This document shows, piece by piece, positions 11,515 through 23,663 of a DNA stretch of 64,000 nt. This DNA is from Sinotaia quadrata (taxonomy: Eukaryota > Mollusca > Gastropoda > Architaenioglossa > Viviparidae), in the NCBI GenBank assembly GCA_028829895.1, contig CM054179.1, positions 39,736,617 to 39,800,616 on the forward strand, given 5' to 3'. How positions within the stretch are numbered: position 1 is the stretch's first letter; every line of letters begins with the position of its first letter. The position numbers were made by a program, and so were the translations under genes. Under the pieces are notes generated by a model. The model was not told the origin of the DNA. It saw nothing but the letters and a program-made list of their open reading frames with translations, and did no database searches.

Positions 11515-11696
11515 TTATCAAAAGGATATAGTCTCTATAATGCTGCGTGCTTTCTCTTAATGCAAATATATAAAGTAAGGTGCACTGAATTTGAAAGTGT
11601 TATGCATATACACATGAATATATAAATGTATAATATGAAACATTTATTAATTAATAATAATAATAAATACTGTTTGCAGATTTGGATCTTGTATAC

Positions 11697-12268
11697 CAGA
11701 AGATGGCAAACTTTTTGGACTACTACAGTACTAGGCCATTTCAGGAGGTCAAGAAGGCACACTAGGCCAGAAGAAACAAGGTGTCCAAGGAAAGGTTGTT
11801 TTTTAAAATGAATTTTAAACAAAAGTTGGCAAGTAACCTGCAAATTTCTTCAGTAAAAAGTACACCATTACTAGGCTTGAATAATAAGTCTTTGCACTTT
11901 ATGTTGTGCAATTTAATGTGTAATAAAGAGAAGACACTGTACAGTGTACAACTTCAAGGGGTAGGGATGGACAAAAGTTAGAAAAAATTTGAAAAATATT
12001 ATCTATGAGGATTGATCAGGCCAGTCATACCTATAGCATATAGACTAATGTTGAACTTTAACTAAGCCAGTGCTTGTACAATTAAAATAATTTTGGCTTT
12101 CTTACTTTTTAAAAATAAACTATATTTAGATTTGTTGAAATGAAGGGAAACAAAACCGCGACAATTCAATTAGGCTGGATCCAATAATAAATAACTAGGG
12201 GGCATTATTTTGGACTGGAATACTAGTTGGCTGTATCTGACCTAAAGGCCGGACTTTGCCGACCCCTG
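11697..12268. mobile_element. Non-autonomous hAT-type DNA transposon with 8-bp TSD
   Basis: The left end CAGAAGATGGCAAACTTTTT and the right end (ending TTTGCCGACCCCTG) are imperfect terminal inverted repeats of the hAT type, whose ends commonly read CAGGGGTCGGCAAACT. The element is flanked by an exact 8-bp duplication, TTGTATAC, at 11689-11696 and 12269-12276. Eight-bp target duplications are diagnostic of hAT. It is 572 bp long and no transposase is seen. Small internal frames at 11.6-12.0 kb are not considered genes. Confidence 0.88.
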
Positions 12269-12629
12269 TTGTATACAGTACTAGCCAATCAGATTAGCAA
12301 AAATCAAGTATAATTAAAGTAGAATAATATGCACATATGCAATAAGCTTTAAACCAAAGATATTTGCAAACTTGTAAGATTTTGATAAAAGCATTTCACT
12401 ATAATTTACTTTAAAAAATAATTTAGTTGAAATTAAAGAGTTCTTTAAATGTATGAGCTAGAAAAATATTTTTAAAGTACCATGACTTTTCCAGTTTTTC
12501 TTAACTTGTACAATCTGACTTACATAACAAATGAATTCAGCATGACATAATTTATACCAATTGTAAGCCACTAACTGTAGATGAAGACCAAAGAATCCAG
12601 TAACTAGTACAACCTAGAGCAGACTTTAT

Positions 12630-13480
12630 CACCTAATCAATACTAAGGTATATAAGCCATTTAGAACCAGATCCTTAAAACTGGAAACTAAGATTACGTT
12701 ATATAAGCCATTTAGAAAAAGATCTTTAAAACTTGAAATCTAGATTAAGGTATTTAAGCAATTTTGATCAGAACTAGGTCCTTAAAACTGGATACTAGAT
12801 TAAGGTATTTAAGTAAATTAGATCAGAATAGTTCCTTGAACCTGGAAACCTAGATTAAGGTATTTAAGCTATTTAGATCAGAACTAGATCCTTGAAACCT
12901 AGATTACAATATTTAAACTATTTAGAAAAGAACTAGTGTTTTTAAACTGGAAACTTATATTACAGTATTTAAGCCATTTAGATCAGAGCCAGTTCTTGTA
13001 AACTGGAATCCTAGATTAAGGTATTTAAGCCGTTTAGATTAGAACTAAATCATTGAAACTGGAAATCTATATTAAGATATTTAAGCCATTTAGATCAAAG
13101 CAAGATCCTTGAACTGGAAACCTAGATTAAGGTATTTAAGCCTTTTAGATCAGAACTAGTTCCTTTACACTGAAAAAAAAGTTAGATCAGAATTAGATCC
13201 TTGAAATCTAGATTAAGGTATTTAAATCATTTAGATCAGAACTAGATCCTTGAAACTGAAAATTTAAAATTTAGATTAAGGATATAGGCCATCAGAATTA
13301 GTTTTTGTACTTTGGAAAATTATGTTAAGGTATTTAAGCCAATTAGTTCAGAACTATTTCTTTTAAACTGGAAACATTAAAGTTTTAAAATAATTTAGAT
13401 AAGAATTCCTATAAACTGGAAACCTAGATTAAGGTATTTAAACCATTTAGATCAGAACTAAGTCCTTGAAACTGGTCATT
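12630..13480. repeat. Minisatellite, about 55-62-bp unit, about 14 diverged copies
   Basis: Units share AGATTAAGGTATTTAAGCCA, then TTTAGATCAGAACTAGATCC and TTGAAACTGG. The copies differ by substitutions and indels, so this is an older array than the neighbouring one at 13.7 kb. Confidence 0.88.
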
Positions 13481-13684
13481 TTCTATAGCATTTGCTTCAA
13501 TCTTTATGCATTCTTACCTTTTCATCTGTTAAACTGAAGCAACTGAGTTCTTTATTCTGTCAGATTCTCCAGCAATTCCTTGTATTGGTTAGTTTGAGAG
13601 CTATACAGCAACAGAGAGTGATTTGGAAAAAAAGTTTGACATAATCATCTAGATAATTACATTTTATAAAAGTATTTCTGCATT

Positions 13685-14232
13685 AGTATGAACTATTTCA
13701 ACAGGAACAAGAAATTAAAACAACTCTAATATGAACTATTTCAACAGGAATGAGAAATTAAAACAATTCTAATATGAACTATTTCAACAGGAATAAGAAA
13801 TTAAAACAACTCTAATGTGAACTATTTCAACAGGATCAAGAAATTAAAACAACTCTAATGTGAACTATTTCAACAGGAACGAGAAATTAAAACAACTCTA
13901 ATGTGAACTATTTCAACAGGAATTAAAACAACTCTAATGTGAACTATTTCAACAGGATTGAGAAATTAAACAACTCTAATGTGAACTATTTCAACAGGAA
14001 CGAGAAATTAAAACAACTCTAATATGAACTATTTCAACAGGAATGAGAAATTAAAACAACTCTAATATGAACTAGTTCAACAGGAACGAGAAATTTAAAC
14101 AACTCTAATATGAACTAGTTCAACAGGAATGAGAAATTAAAACAACTCTAATATGAACTATTTCAACAGGAATAAGAAATTAAAACAACTCTAATATGAA
14201 CTATTTCAACAGGAATCAGAAATTTAAACAAT
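13685..14232. repeat. Minisatellite, 43-bp unit, about 13 copies
   Basis: TGAACTATTTCAACAGGAAC followed by AAGAAATTAAAACAACTCTA recurs from 13690, 13733 and 13776 onward with few mismatches. One copy (about 13908-13940) is shortened. High similarity between units suggests recent homogenisation. Confidence 0.93.
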
Positions 14233-15911
14233 ATTGCATGCTATTCCCCATTTCAATGAAATTATTTAGAAACTTGATGACATTTAACTGTAAAACAATT
14301 TCGAAGAAAATGTTTTAAGATATCAGTGACTTTAAGTTAAAATAACAGGACTAATTTGATTTTGTAAAGTGAACATTCCCAGTCAAAACAAGTTTTGGTG
14401 TGTACTTTGCAAAATTTTTATTCACAGACTCGTTCTTGCAATCCTTCCCCATATTATTAAGAGATGCCAGATATTACTCTGACCAAAGAATTACAATTGA
14501 TTGATTAAATTTTGTACTATCAATCTTCACTCAACATGTAATGCTTACAAACACCATGGGTTCTGTTAAAATATATCTTTAATTAGAAATTTTCTAGCAA
14601 AATAATCTAGAAAGTTAGAAATACAACTCCAGTTTCTGACTACATTAGTATTTCTGTTAAAAACTAATTTTCATTATTTCTATAACTATTCAAAATTTAT
14701 TTACTTAACATAACAAAGTATAACATAATTATAAAGAGAAAAGAATGAATGATGTGCAGCAAAATCAACTACATAAATGACATGTCAAATTAAAAAAAAA
14801 ACAGAATGCATAGTGCAGGATTCTGATAAAAATCTGCTACCATCACTAATAAATACTCCAGAGACACCATTAAGGTTGTAAAAACATGGATTTCACTCCA
14901 GAAAGGACTGGATTTGAGAACCAAGTTGAGACACACAATGGTCATCAATGACTGTTGTCAGAAATCTATATTTCTTCGAGGAGTACCTCAACAGATGCAA
15001 ACACTTCTCTTTTGAAATTAAAAAAAATAGCAGCAGTGATTGAAACCTTAGTGCAAAGTTTTGTGTCTTGAATAGTAGTGACAATCTATCAATAAAAGAA
15101 AAAAATAAGGCATTTCACTCACTATAAAGATTCATACTCAAGCAGAAAACACAATCTAACCCCAAGTTTAAAAATGAATTAATTCTGTTAGAGGTATTTA
15201 TAAATTACAGATACAATAAATTATAAACTGTATATGCAGTTCTGTAGTTTTATTTTGCACATTCCCCATTGTAATAACTTACAAATCTAAATTAAATAAT
15301 TTAAAGATCAGGCCATGCATGTATATTTTAGTTTTACTCTAACTTACAAATGTTTTAACATCTAAATTAAATAATTTAAATCTCAGGCCATGCATATATA
15401 TTTTATCTCATCATCTAAAAAATAGTCAGCACCAGTTGTGAATATTTATTAATTCTCTCAGTGGTTCGAAATGTTCTAGGTTTATGAAAGAACTTTTGTT
15501 GTTGTCACTATCACATTCCCATTTAGAATCTGTTTGCAATTTTGCATAATAGTTTGCAATTTTGAAACATTTTGTAATCACTACACTGACTGTAATGTAA
15601 ACAGCAAACAAAAGTTATATTTGGTGGAAATGGTGACTTTGACAACATGCACTTCATATTTATTTTAAGACACTTTTAAAAATCTAACTGTAAATATGCA
15701 AAATATAAATAATAACCAAAGTCTAACAAAAAATTACCTTTCTTACCCACAAAACAAGATATTCATTTTTTATTAAAAGTTTTAACTATAAGTGTTATAC
15801 ATAATGATGGATATTTATTTGTGCTAATTCTAAAGATTTAGGTGCTTATAATTAGGGATACTGAGTCAACATACATGAGCCTGGGAGTGAACAATTAATA
15901 AAATTTCAATG
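14233..15911. other. AT-rich stretch, one short duplication
   Basis: The only structure seen is an approximate duplication near 15,285-15,335 and 15,355-15,405 that shares CTAAATTAAATAATTTAAA and CAGGCCATGCATRTATATTT. Open frames at 14.9-15.1 and 15.4-15.6 kb have no recognisable similarity. Confidence 0.6.
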
Positions 15912-15982
15912 ACCAAGATAGGGTTTGCACCCAAAGATCTGCATGTGAGGCATGTACCTTTACCTCATGGTCAAATTCCCCA
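15912..15982 (-). repeat. tRNA-like SINE head or tRNA pseudogene
   Basis: On the minus strand there is an A-box-like ACCATGAGGTAAAGGTA, then ATGCCTCACATGCAG resembling the anticodon arm of tRNA-Val(CAC), then GGGTGCAAACCC in the place of the pol III B box (GGTTCRANNCC). The stems contain mismatches, so it cannot be a functional tRNA. It is most likely a decayed tRNA-derived SINE. The 3' limit is unclear. Confidence 0.5.
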
Positions 15983-17050
15983 GGATATATTTTTTTTAAA
16001 TATAGCTTTTGTATAATTTAAAATATTACAAAATTAGACATATTGTCCATATACATTTATTTGATTTGATTGTTAATAGTTTGATTATAATTAGTCCATT
16101 TATTCTTCAAGTATTTGTCCAGAAATAGTCCTATTATGTTCTAATCTCCTATTAAGTCAAGCATCAATTTGTGTGTTTTTGCACATGAATAATATTGGGT
16201 CCAGTACAATTTCTTGTCCATTGCAGCAGATTTGATTTAAAGATTGGAAAATGGTTTCAAACTAAGTGATAATAAAAGTGTAATTGTTTTACAAATGTGA
16301 ATTTGCTGAGATATTCTCAAAGATGTTCTGTTAATCACTGCATTATTTTGCTCATCATTGCTTACACGAACCTTTAAGAATATCTCAAGTTATACTACTA
16401 TTTATACATTAGTCATCAAGTAGTTTTAACACTATATTATGTTTTTACTGTCCAGTCATTTGAACAAAGTACTGCTAAATTCCAGAGAAGACAACAAGAA
16501 TTAAAAAAAAAAATGAATGCTACATTCTTGTATAACAGCTTGGGTAATAATCAGATGTTTTCTGAGATTCATTATTTGGAAGTTCTGTTGTTTCTTTACT
16601 GAATTTGACAAGAAAAAACTATAAATAACATTCTTATTGTCATGTTTCATTCTGAATTTCCAATTGATTAAATAATAATAAATAACTAAAACATATTAAT
16701 TATATAAGTCAACTGATTATGCGCATTATACTTCAGCTGTTTTCCAGAAATTAGGTATTCCTTGATCAGTATTTCTGATTTTTAGTAAGTGGCTGCTTAA
16801 ATACCAACACCGTTTATCTAATATAAAATATAAAAGGTGGTTACTGATAATTTGATCATTTGCAAGGAAAATGTGAGGTTGAACAATGACATATATATAT
16901 TTTTTAAAATTTCCAATTATCGTGTAATGCATCATTCAGATTTCAGAATTTTATGTCTTCTTGATTAGATCATTTCTCACTATTTGACATTCATTAGTAT
17001 GCTGCTATTTTTGATGGATGTGAACACTCCTGTTAGTTGATCTGGTTGCT
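15983..17050. other. AT-rich stretch, nothing recognised
   Basis: No repeat array, transposon end or plausible exon was seen. Confidence 0.5.
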
Positions 17051-17535
17051 CAGTGGTTTCCACACCTAAGGTGGCAAACCCAAACAAGAGTCGTGTGGAT
17101 GTTCCTGAGAGGAGGGTGTGTGTGTTAAAATTGGCAAGTAAAGGGCAAGAAAAGTGGACCAGTCTTTTATTCACATATCCAAAGTTTGGCAAATACACCA
17201 CAACATTACAAGTATACATTTATGAAGACGACCATGATAAACATAGTATTTGAATAACTTGAGTACTGTCAACAGATAGCAGCATTCAAGCTTTGTTAAA
17301 AGGACCTGATCTTAGCACAAGACTTGTGCTTTATCTATTCACATAAAACCAAGGCTTGAAGAGCTCACCCACAAAATGAACCAGCATCATGGTAGTCAAT
17401 GGTAATTTTAAAAAAATAATTAAAAAGTATTTACTCATAATAATGCTTTATTATTATTATTACCACTCCATGGGTTACCAGATGGATAGAAAAATTGTAA
17501 TTAGGTTTGTGGTAAAAAATGTTTGTGAATCACTG
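17051..17535. mobile_element. Probable hAT-type non-autonomous element
   Basis: The left end CAGTGGTTTCCACACCT and the right end TTGTGAATCACTG (reverse complement CAGTGATTCACAA) resemble hAT terminal repeats that begin CAGTGGTTC. The flanking 8-mers TGGTTGCT and CTATAGCT agree at only 4 of 8 positions, so the target duplication is weak. No transposase is present. Confidence 0.5.
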
Positions 17536-17851
17536 CTATAGCTCAAAGAAATGGACAGACCACTTCTAGGCAAGTGCAGCAGAAAAAGGGATGTAGAACA
17601 AACATATTTTTTTCTGAGAAACAGCTTCTCCAAGAAAATTAAATATGATAATTTCAATAGTTTGGTATTATAACTTTATCTCAAGAGCATAAATAAATGT
17701 TAAACGCATGGTTTCCATGAGTGAAAGGCCACCTCTGTTCTTTAAGTTATACTAAACGGGAAACAGTGCAGCTAAAGACAAAGATCTAAGTGCTCACTTG
17801 CTAATGCAAGTCTCTCTCTCTTAAAGAACCAGTTTAGTGGATGATTCTTTG

Positions 17852-17999
17852 CATATAGCCCAATTTCAGTAGTGTGCCATTTGATTTTCATATAGCTCAA
17901 TTTCAGTAGTGTGTCATTTGATTGTCATATAGCTCAATTTCAGTAGTGTGTCATTTGATTGTCATATAGCTCAATTTCAGTAGTGTGTCATTTGATTGA
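17852..17999. repeat. Minisatellite, 37-bp unit, 4 copies
   Basis: CATATAGCTCAATTTCAGTA followed by GTGTGTCATTTGATTGT repeats at 17852, 17889, 17926 and 17963. Copies 2-4 are nearly identical. Confidence 0.92.
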
Positions 18000-18067
18000 C
18001 ATTAGAAGATGGGATGAAAATGCAGAATGTGCCAATTCTTAAGTTGTACAATTTCAGACTACAAATG

Positions 18068-18347
18068 TCATGCCTGCATCAGTAACTATGACTGCCATGC
18101 CTACATCAGTAACTAGGACTGTCATGTCCATAGCAGTAACTAGAACTGTCATGCCTACATCAGTAACTAGGACTGTCATGCCCATAGCAGTAACTAGGAC
18201 TGTCATGCCCATAGCAGTAACTAGGACTGCCATGTCCACAGCAACAACTAGGACTGCCATGTCCACAGCAATAACCAGGACTGCCATACCTACAGAAATA
18301 ACTACATCTGTCATGCCTGAAGTAGTAACTACAACTGCCATGTTTTA
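18068..18347. repeat. 27-bp minisatellite, about 10 copies, open in several frames
   Basis: The unit, roughly ATGCCTACATCAGTAACTAG GACTGTC, is a multiple of three, so the array is open on the plus strand (18070-18348, a nine-residue repeat like MPTSVTRTV) and in two frames on the minus strand. No flanking exon structure, signal peptide or coding context was found. I treat it as a non-coding minisatellite that is open by virtue of its period. Confidence 0.85.
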
Positions 18348-18349
18348 AA

Positions 18350-19035
18350 GCAGACCCAAGAAAGGGCTCTCTACCCATTTACATCAAGCCTAACGTGCTT
18401 GCCACAACAGGCTATCAAGAGTTTTTGAACTAGGTACATGTACTTAGTGTTGGAGACCATTTGCAACACTTTATAAGTTAGAAATCAAATTACAAGCATA
18501 GCATTACACTATTTTCTAAAGGCAAGTTGAATTTATCAGCACCAATAAAATCTCTTAAGAAGAAAAAGTCAAGTAATTAAATAATCTATGAACCTCTGTG
18601 TAAAAACAAACTACACAGCTAAATAAGTGAACTGATATGAACAGGCTAAACATAATTATACAAATACATGTAGGTATATTGTGTCATCAACTCTGAATTG
18701 GAAAGAATGGAGAGAAAAAGCTAAACCAAGTATCTACTTAAAAATTTATATTAAAAAAAAAAAAATAATCCAGCAACAGATAATTAGATGTGGAGGGTGG
18801 GTGAATATTTCATCCTGATTTCTAATAATTTTGATATTGAAGATAAATTTAAATTCTTACAAAGGATCAGTCTTGAAGTTGGTGATACTAGAGCAAATGA
18901 ATATTTTCACTTTGTGAATGTAAATAATTAAATTACCCATGCAACTTCCCAAGTGGCTTTGCGAAGACATCAACAGAAGAATACCTGTTCAAAACTTGTT
19001 ATGAAGAGATATTAAATTACCTAGTAGATTTTTCC

Positions 19036-19072
<37 letters not shown>

Positions 19073-21229
19073 AAGTTTGTAAATATGGTCAGTGTCTCCT
19101 TTTCTTTTGCTCATGTATTTTGTCTTGTTTTATGTACTCAGTATACACCTGCAAGTTCCAAGCTATTAAGTTAGTCACTCTCTGTTTCTATCTGTCATCT
19201 CTTGATTTATGTTGAAAATTTAACAATTAGATCTAAGATTTAACAATACAATTGTCAAAATTGCTCGCTAGTACATTTCCTTAAAAAGGAGTGAAGGGGG
19301 AGGATTTACTTAGGACTAATACTAAACTGCAGCTGCACTTGAAAGTGACGGATTAAATATAAGAAATAATTATTATAAATGCTTGAAACGCTGTATGCAT
19401 CCTAAATATTTCCACAATTAGGTCAATTGGACAGCATTCACACTTAATGATAGGTGTCATTAATGGCAGCAGTTATTAATACAAGTAGTACTAGTAGGTT
19501 ATAGTTCGATTCCCTTTACTAAAAGACCACGAGGAATCTAGGTCAACCATGCCAATGGGCTCAGTCTACAGATTTTGGTATATCTGATAATAGATATAAC
19601 ATTTCTAAACCAAAGTCCCAATGCATATTGCAATACAAGTAATCAAAAGAACACGTTTCTGCAAAATTTTTATCTTACCAATGTACACAAATGGGCTTGA
19701 TGACAACACTGAAGCTTCAACATTTGTCTAAGGAATGAGCTCTGCATGAATTTAAATGCATGTGGAACAAAGAAACAATCTTGTCAGGACTAAAGAGCAT
19801 TTTAGCCATTTTATGTCATGTGGAGATTTCTTGCATAAACAAGAGCTTTACTTTTAATTCCACTTTTAAAATTAAAAATGAACATTAAAATTATAGCATT
19901 TATATATCTTGCTGGCTACTTACATTTTGCCAGGTGTTTAGAAATGCTGACATTATTGAAATATCTAGTTTTTATAAATTTCTGTTTGAAGTGGTTCCAT
20001 ATTTATTTAACTAAGCTGGACATCATAAAAAAATGGGTTTAGAAGTGAGAAAAGTTCTATTAATTACTGCATTCTTTTGTTTTCAATTTCCAGAATAGTT
20101 GAAGTTAGTATTATTTGTTTGTTTATAATATAATATAATATACATTTTATTGTTAAACTACTATTTTATGCTTAACCAAAACTGAATACAGTTTAGTCAA
20201 TGATTGCCTAGGTATTATATATTATTTCATCAGGAAAATGACAATAGATGGCTCAGAACTGTTCATTGAGTGCACATAAAAAAGACAATGATGTATGACA
20301 GCTTCAGGGTGAATGGGGGATTTGCTCAAGCCACTGCCATTGCCTGAGATACTGTTATTAAATTCTTCTTTTTTTTTTTTTTTTTTTTAGTTCCTGAGAT
20401 TTTTCTATATAATTTATTACTTATAAATGAGAGAATCTCTTGCTCTCACTAGTCTCAGTATACCCGGATTCATACTGAAATTCCTTTTGATGAAATAGTT
20501 CTAGTTGTAATACTATGTAATTATGTACATTTATTACAAGCACTCAAAAATAAAAAAATAAAAGAGCTTTCCCAAGTTGTTTCATGCTGGGTACTGGAAT
20601 TCTACAGTAATTTAGTCAAAACAATTGAAGCAGCATTCCAGAATGTAGGCCTACATATTTCATTTTTCAGATAATCTTTTCTTTTGTCACCGTTTCTCTG
20701 ACCACTTATCTCTTTTGACCAATATGTGTAAATATGCATGCCCGAGGCTTGTGAGAAACAATATAACTATGTCTTTACTTGTACTAGTATGTCGTAATTA
20801 TCACTTTTAAAAAAAAATCTATACTGTGTCATGTAGTCTAAAGTCAAAATTTGTTTTTTCAACAGTAAAACATTTATATTAATATAGGCCTAAAGAATGG
20901 TTGATCTAAAAGGCAATCTAGTATTAATAACTTTTTAATTTTTTAAAATTATTATTTTATTTATAAACAGAGTAGTGTCTTAAGTTAATCTTAAGCTTTC
21001 GATTACAACTTTTAACATATTTGTAACTTACAAGAATTCGTGAGATTCTGATGACCACATCTATAAAGTCTATCTGTTTGTAAGATGTCCTCGGCGACAA
21101 GCTACTGAAATTTTGTTTGAAAATAACATTTCTATATTAGAACACTTATTTCACTGCCATACAAAGTGAATATTATACCCCAAATCAAAGAAATTGGTGT
21201 GAAAAAGAGTTATGCAATATCTGTATCTG
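18350..21229. other. Long non-coding stretch with microsatellites
   Basis: It contains a (TG)n tract at about 19040-19068 and a poly-T run at about 20368-20389. A weak B-box-like AGTTCGATTCCC occurs at about 19503. I see no exon here. Confidence 0.5.
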
Positions 21230-21760
21230 TTTATCGACGGAGGGAGAGTTTCTGTTGTCGCCGTTAGCATTTCTCCCCATTGTTAACTTCCGTTTAAAAT
21301 GATGATATGGGAATCGCTTCCGGCCAGGACCGATTTCGCACAAATTCCGCTTAAGACTTGATTTATGAGGATTGCTTCCGGCCTAGGCCGATTTCACGGT
21401 ATTGTTAATAAAGAAAATGAAAATTCTCATAGCCGAAACCACTGAGCTAGAAAGGAACAAAATATGTTAAAAGCCATAAAGTCGATCAGAAAAAGTAATT
21501 TTTAATTAAGAAAAAATATTCTTATATTTAATAAATGTCAAATAATTTATAGTGTGTATTAATTAAGAAACACAGTAAGCCAATACATGTAGTTAGCTTT
21601 AACTGCCAGCTCTCGCGCTGACCCCAGCGCGATGAAATCATTAGTTTTTCCGTATGATATGTTTGAAATATACCACTTATGGAGCTAGCCACTTTATAAA
21701 GGGGTAATTAGTTAGTTAGAATGTAGGGGACGCTTCCGGCTTCCGCGTTTGGAGAGGGGG
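21230..21760 (-). promoter_or_regulatory. CpG-bearing region with repeated ETS-like motifs, candidate promoter
   Basis: GCTTCCGGCC occurs at about 21316 and 21374 inside a diverged 58-bp direct repeat, each followed by a CCGATTTC block, and CGCTTCCGG recurs at 21731. Its complement, CCGGAAGC, is an ETS-factor-type core promoter motif. A further CGGAAGT lies near 21290. The stretch is richer in CpG than the AT-rich surroundings. It lies upstream of the spliced 5' UTR of lifeguard copy 1 and could be its promoter. No transcript start can be proven from sequence. Confidence 0.35.
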
Positions 21761-22826
21761 GAGAGGGAGGGTGCCCGTTGAGAAAACATGTCTGGCCGGC
21801 AAAGGCGGACTCCAAACTCGGTGATCCGTGGGTTGAAGTCGAAGTTGTTGGCGTTGATGTTGCCGTTTCTGGTGTTATGGTGAGGGGGGGGGGTCTTACA
21901 GAGCCCAGGCTAGTAACACACCAGAACTATACCCAGTGTGTACATGTGCCCGGGTTGTTCGACTTCCCGACCTCCTCACTGGTGGCGTTGTTTTTGTTGT
22001 TGTTGTCGTGGCTGTCCCCTGTGTCCTTTGGGATGCCTGAAGGTGGGCGCTGGTGGCCAGTACAGATGGTCGAGTAGCAGTTGGATTAAATCGGCCATTG
22101 GATGGTTAAAATAACCCCAAGAGGGGTACTGTTGTTCGTGGTATTGCCAGTGTTGTTACTGTTGTTGCTGTCCGCGATGTTGTTGCGGTTGTTGTTGAGG
22201 ACACTGTTGTTGCCTCCGAATATGTGGTCTTTTTTTCTTTTCGCCCAGTTCTGGTGTTGGTGGTGGTATGGGCTGGCATTTTGTTGTTGTTGCTGTTGTC
22301 GCCGTTGTTGGTGGTAGAGGCGGCGTTGCTGGTATAGGTGAGAGGGGTACGGCCTCGAGCTCCCTTGAAACCTGGTCCAGTATGGTATCAAATTCGTTGG
22401 ATTGTTGAGGTTCATTCGTGCGGACATTTGTCGTTTGGATTTTTTTTCCCCTTCGTCTCAATGTTATTTGTCTGAGTATTAGCGGCTTTAAGGATGTTTT
22501 TTTTTTCTTTCTTTGCCTCTGTTTGAATTTTCTTTTCTTCAGTTGTGGTCCTTTGGGTCTGGGTTTTCTTTTCTTCCGTCATTGATACTAGTGTCTGAGA
22601 AAATGCCGTTTTGCCTTTTTCCTTCATAGTCTGTGTGGAGTTAATTTTGGTTGTTGGCGGAATTTTTCAAGACTATGTGTGTATTTGCTTCCTTATCGCA
22701 CGTGTCGACTGGCGTGGTTTGTGTTTCGTTTTCCGCTGTTTTTGGATTTCTTCTCGAATGGCTCCAATGCTGATGTATTTGAAAAGCTTCACGTATACCA
22801 CATTCGTTTTTTGTGCAAAATAAACC
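21761..22826 (-). pseudogene. GC-richer low-complexity coding-like block (Gln/Pro/Lys-rich, frameshifted)
   Basis: On the minus strand, frames overlap and hand over at homopolymers. One (22627-22412) is Lys/Thr/Glu-rich with repeated EEKK. A second (22461-22156) reads EFDTILDQVSRELEAVPLSP and then Pro/Thr- and Gln-rich tracts. A third (22427-22086) is Gln/Asn-rich. A run of seven A near 22445 is an obvious frameshift point between the first two. Composition differs sharply from the AT-rich surroundings. It could be a decayed retrocopy or other insertion, or merely CAA/CAG-type simple sequence in a promoter-proximal region. I do not recognise a family. Confidence 0.3.
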
Positions 22827-23186
22827 CTACAGTAGCCTTCGATATGGAAGTTTTATGCAGTCGATTTCGTCGTCAAGTGACAGGCAAGGAGAAGATAGCC
22901 ATAGGTTGTATTCTCCGTGTTCTTTCGAATAGAGGGTGATCTCCATGGCTTTGGCGTGATTCATGATTTCGTCTTGTTCACCCGGCCATGAAAAGGGCAA
23001 AGGGCTAATGTCTACTTGTTCCTCCGTCCCTGAAAGGGGCAGGGTAGTAGAGTTGAGAGTCGATCTGGTGGAACGTGTTTCCATGTTAAGCTCGATTGTG
23101 CTTCTCCGTCGGTGGTCCGATGCGAAGTGACTGGAAAAAAGAACTCTCGACTGTATATAAAGGAGTGAGGAGACTCCACATGGCAA
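22827..23186 (-). pseudogene. Unidentified reading frame with weak KIX-like segment
   Basis: Open for 119 codons from an ATG at 23186, or 85 from METRSTRST. It contains NHAKAMEITLYSKEHGEYN, which loosely resembles helix 2-3 of the KIX domain of CBP/p300 (YARKxE..xY.......EYY). A separate frame downstream at about 22790-22730 reads IREEIQKQRKTKHK, resembling the KIX C-terminal helix, but stops intervene. The match is by eye only and could be chance. If real, the copy is broken. I see no introns and no neighbour that would explain it. Confidence 0.22.
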
Positions 23187-23416
23187 CTGCTATCACCACC
23201 ACCCTCCTGCATCTGCCTCCCAACCACTACAGGCATGAAGATCAATACCACCTCCAAGCAGCCACCCTCACCCCTCTCCAGAAACAAGTGAGGAGAGGAA
23301 GACCCTCCAGGGGACCACCAAAGCTGATAATATCCCAGATAAAAGGCTTCATGCATTCTCTGGAGAGTGCCAGCGAGGAAAAAAAAAAAGTATTCTCTTT
23401 TTATGCCCACATTTAG
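23154..23416 (+). other. TATA box and short proline-rich plus-strand frame
   Basis: TATATAAAGG at 23154-23163 is a textbook TATA box. A frame from ATG at 23180 runs 78 codons to 23416 (Pro-, His- and Arg-rich, with KQVRRGRPSRGPPK). The ATG lies only 26 nt after the TATA, so it would sit at or before the start site. A later ATG (about 23234) leads to GTGAGG, a possible donor. The frame overlaps minus-strand frames, so which strand is used, if any, is unknown. Confidence 0.25.
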
Positions 23417-23663
23417 TCACATGGTTCAGCCCCCTCTCGTTTGTGTCTAGGCAGTAAGGAAGATACGCAAGCAAAATTTACACAATGTTCAAAGCAGACG
23501 AACAAGTCTCAAGTACAAATATGAAGACGCACGACAGATCAGAGATGAACATGAAATATTCAACAATTTAATAAAATACAAGAAAGAATAATACACTTTA
23601 ACAAAAGCGAAATAAAGATAATGCAAATATATATTAGCTACACAAAATAGGCATAAGTAATAA

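Noticed and set aside
18054..18378. Three overlapping repeat-protein frames
   Set aside because: All arise from one 27-bp minisatellite. There is no splice or start context to choose any as a gene.
19460..19560. AGTTCGATTCCC resembling a B box with TGGCAGCAGTT upstream
   Set aside because: Spacing and stems do not form a tRNA-like fold by eye, too weak to annotate as a SINE.
22102..22317. Plus-strand Leu/Cys-rich frame
   Set aside because: It is the complement of CAA/CAG-rich sequence on the other strand, and poly-Leu/Cys composition is an artefact of that.
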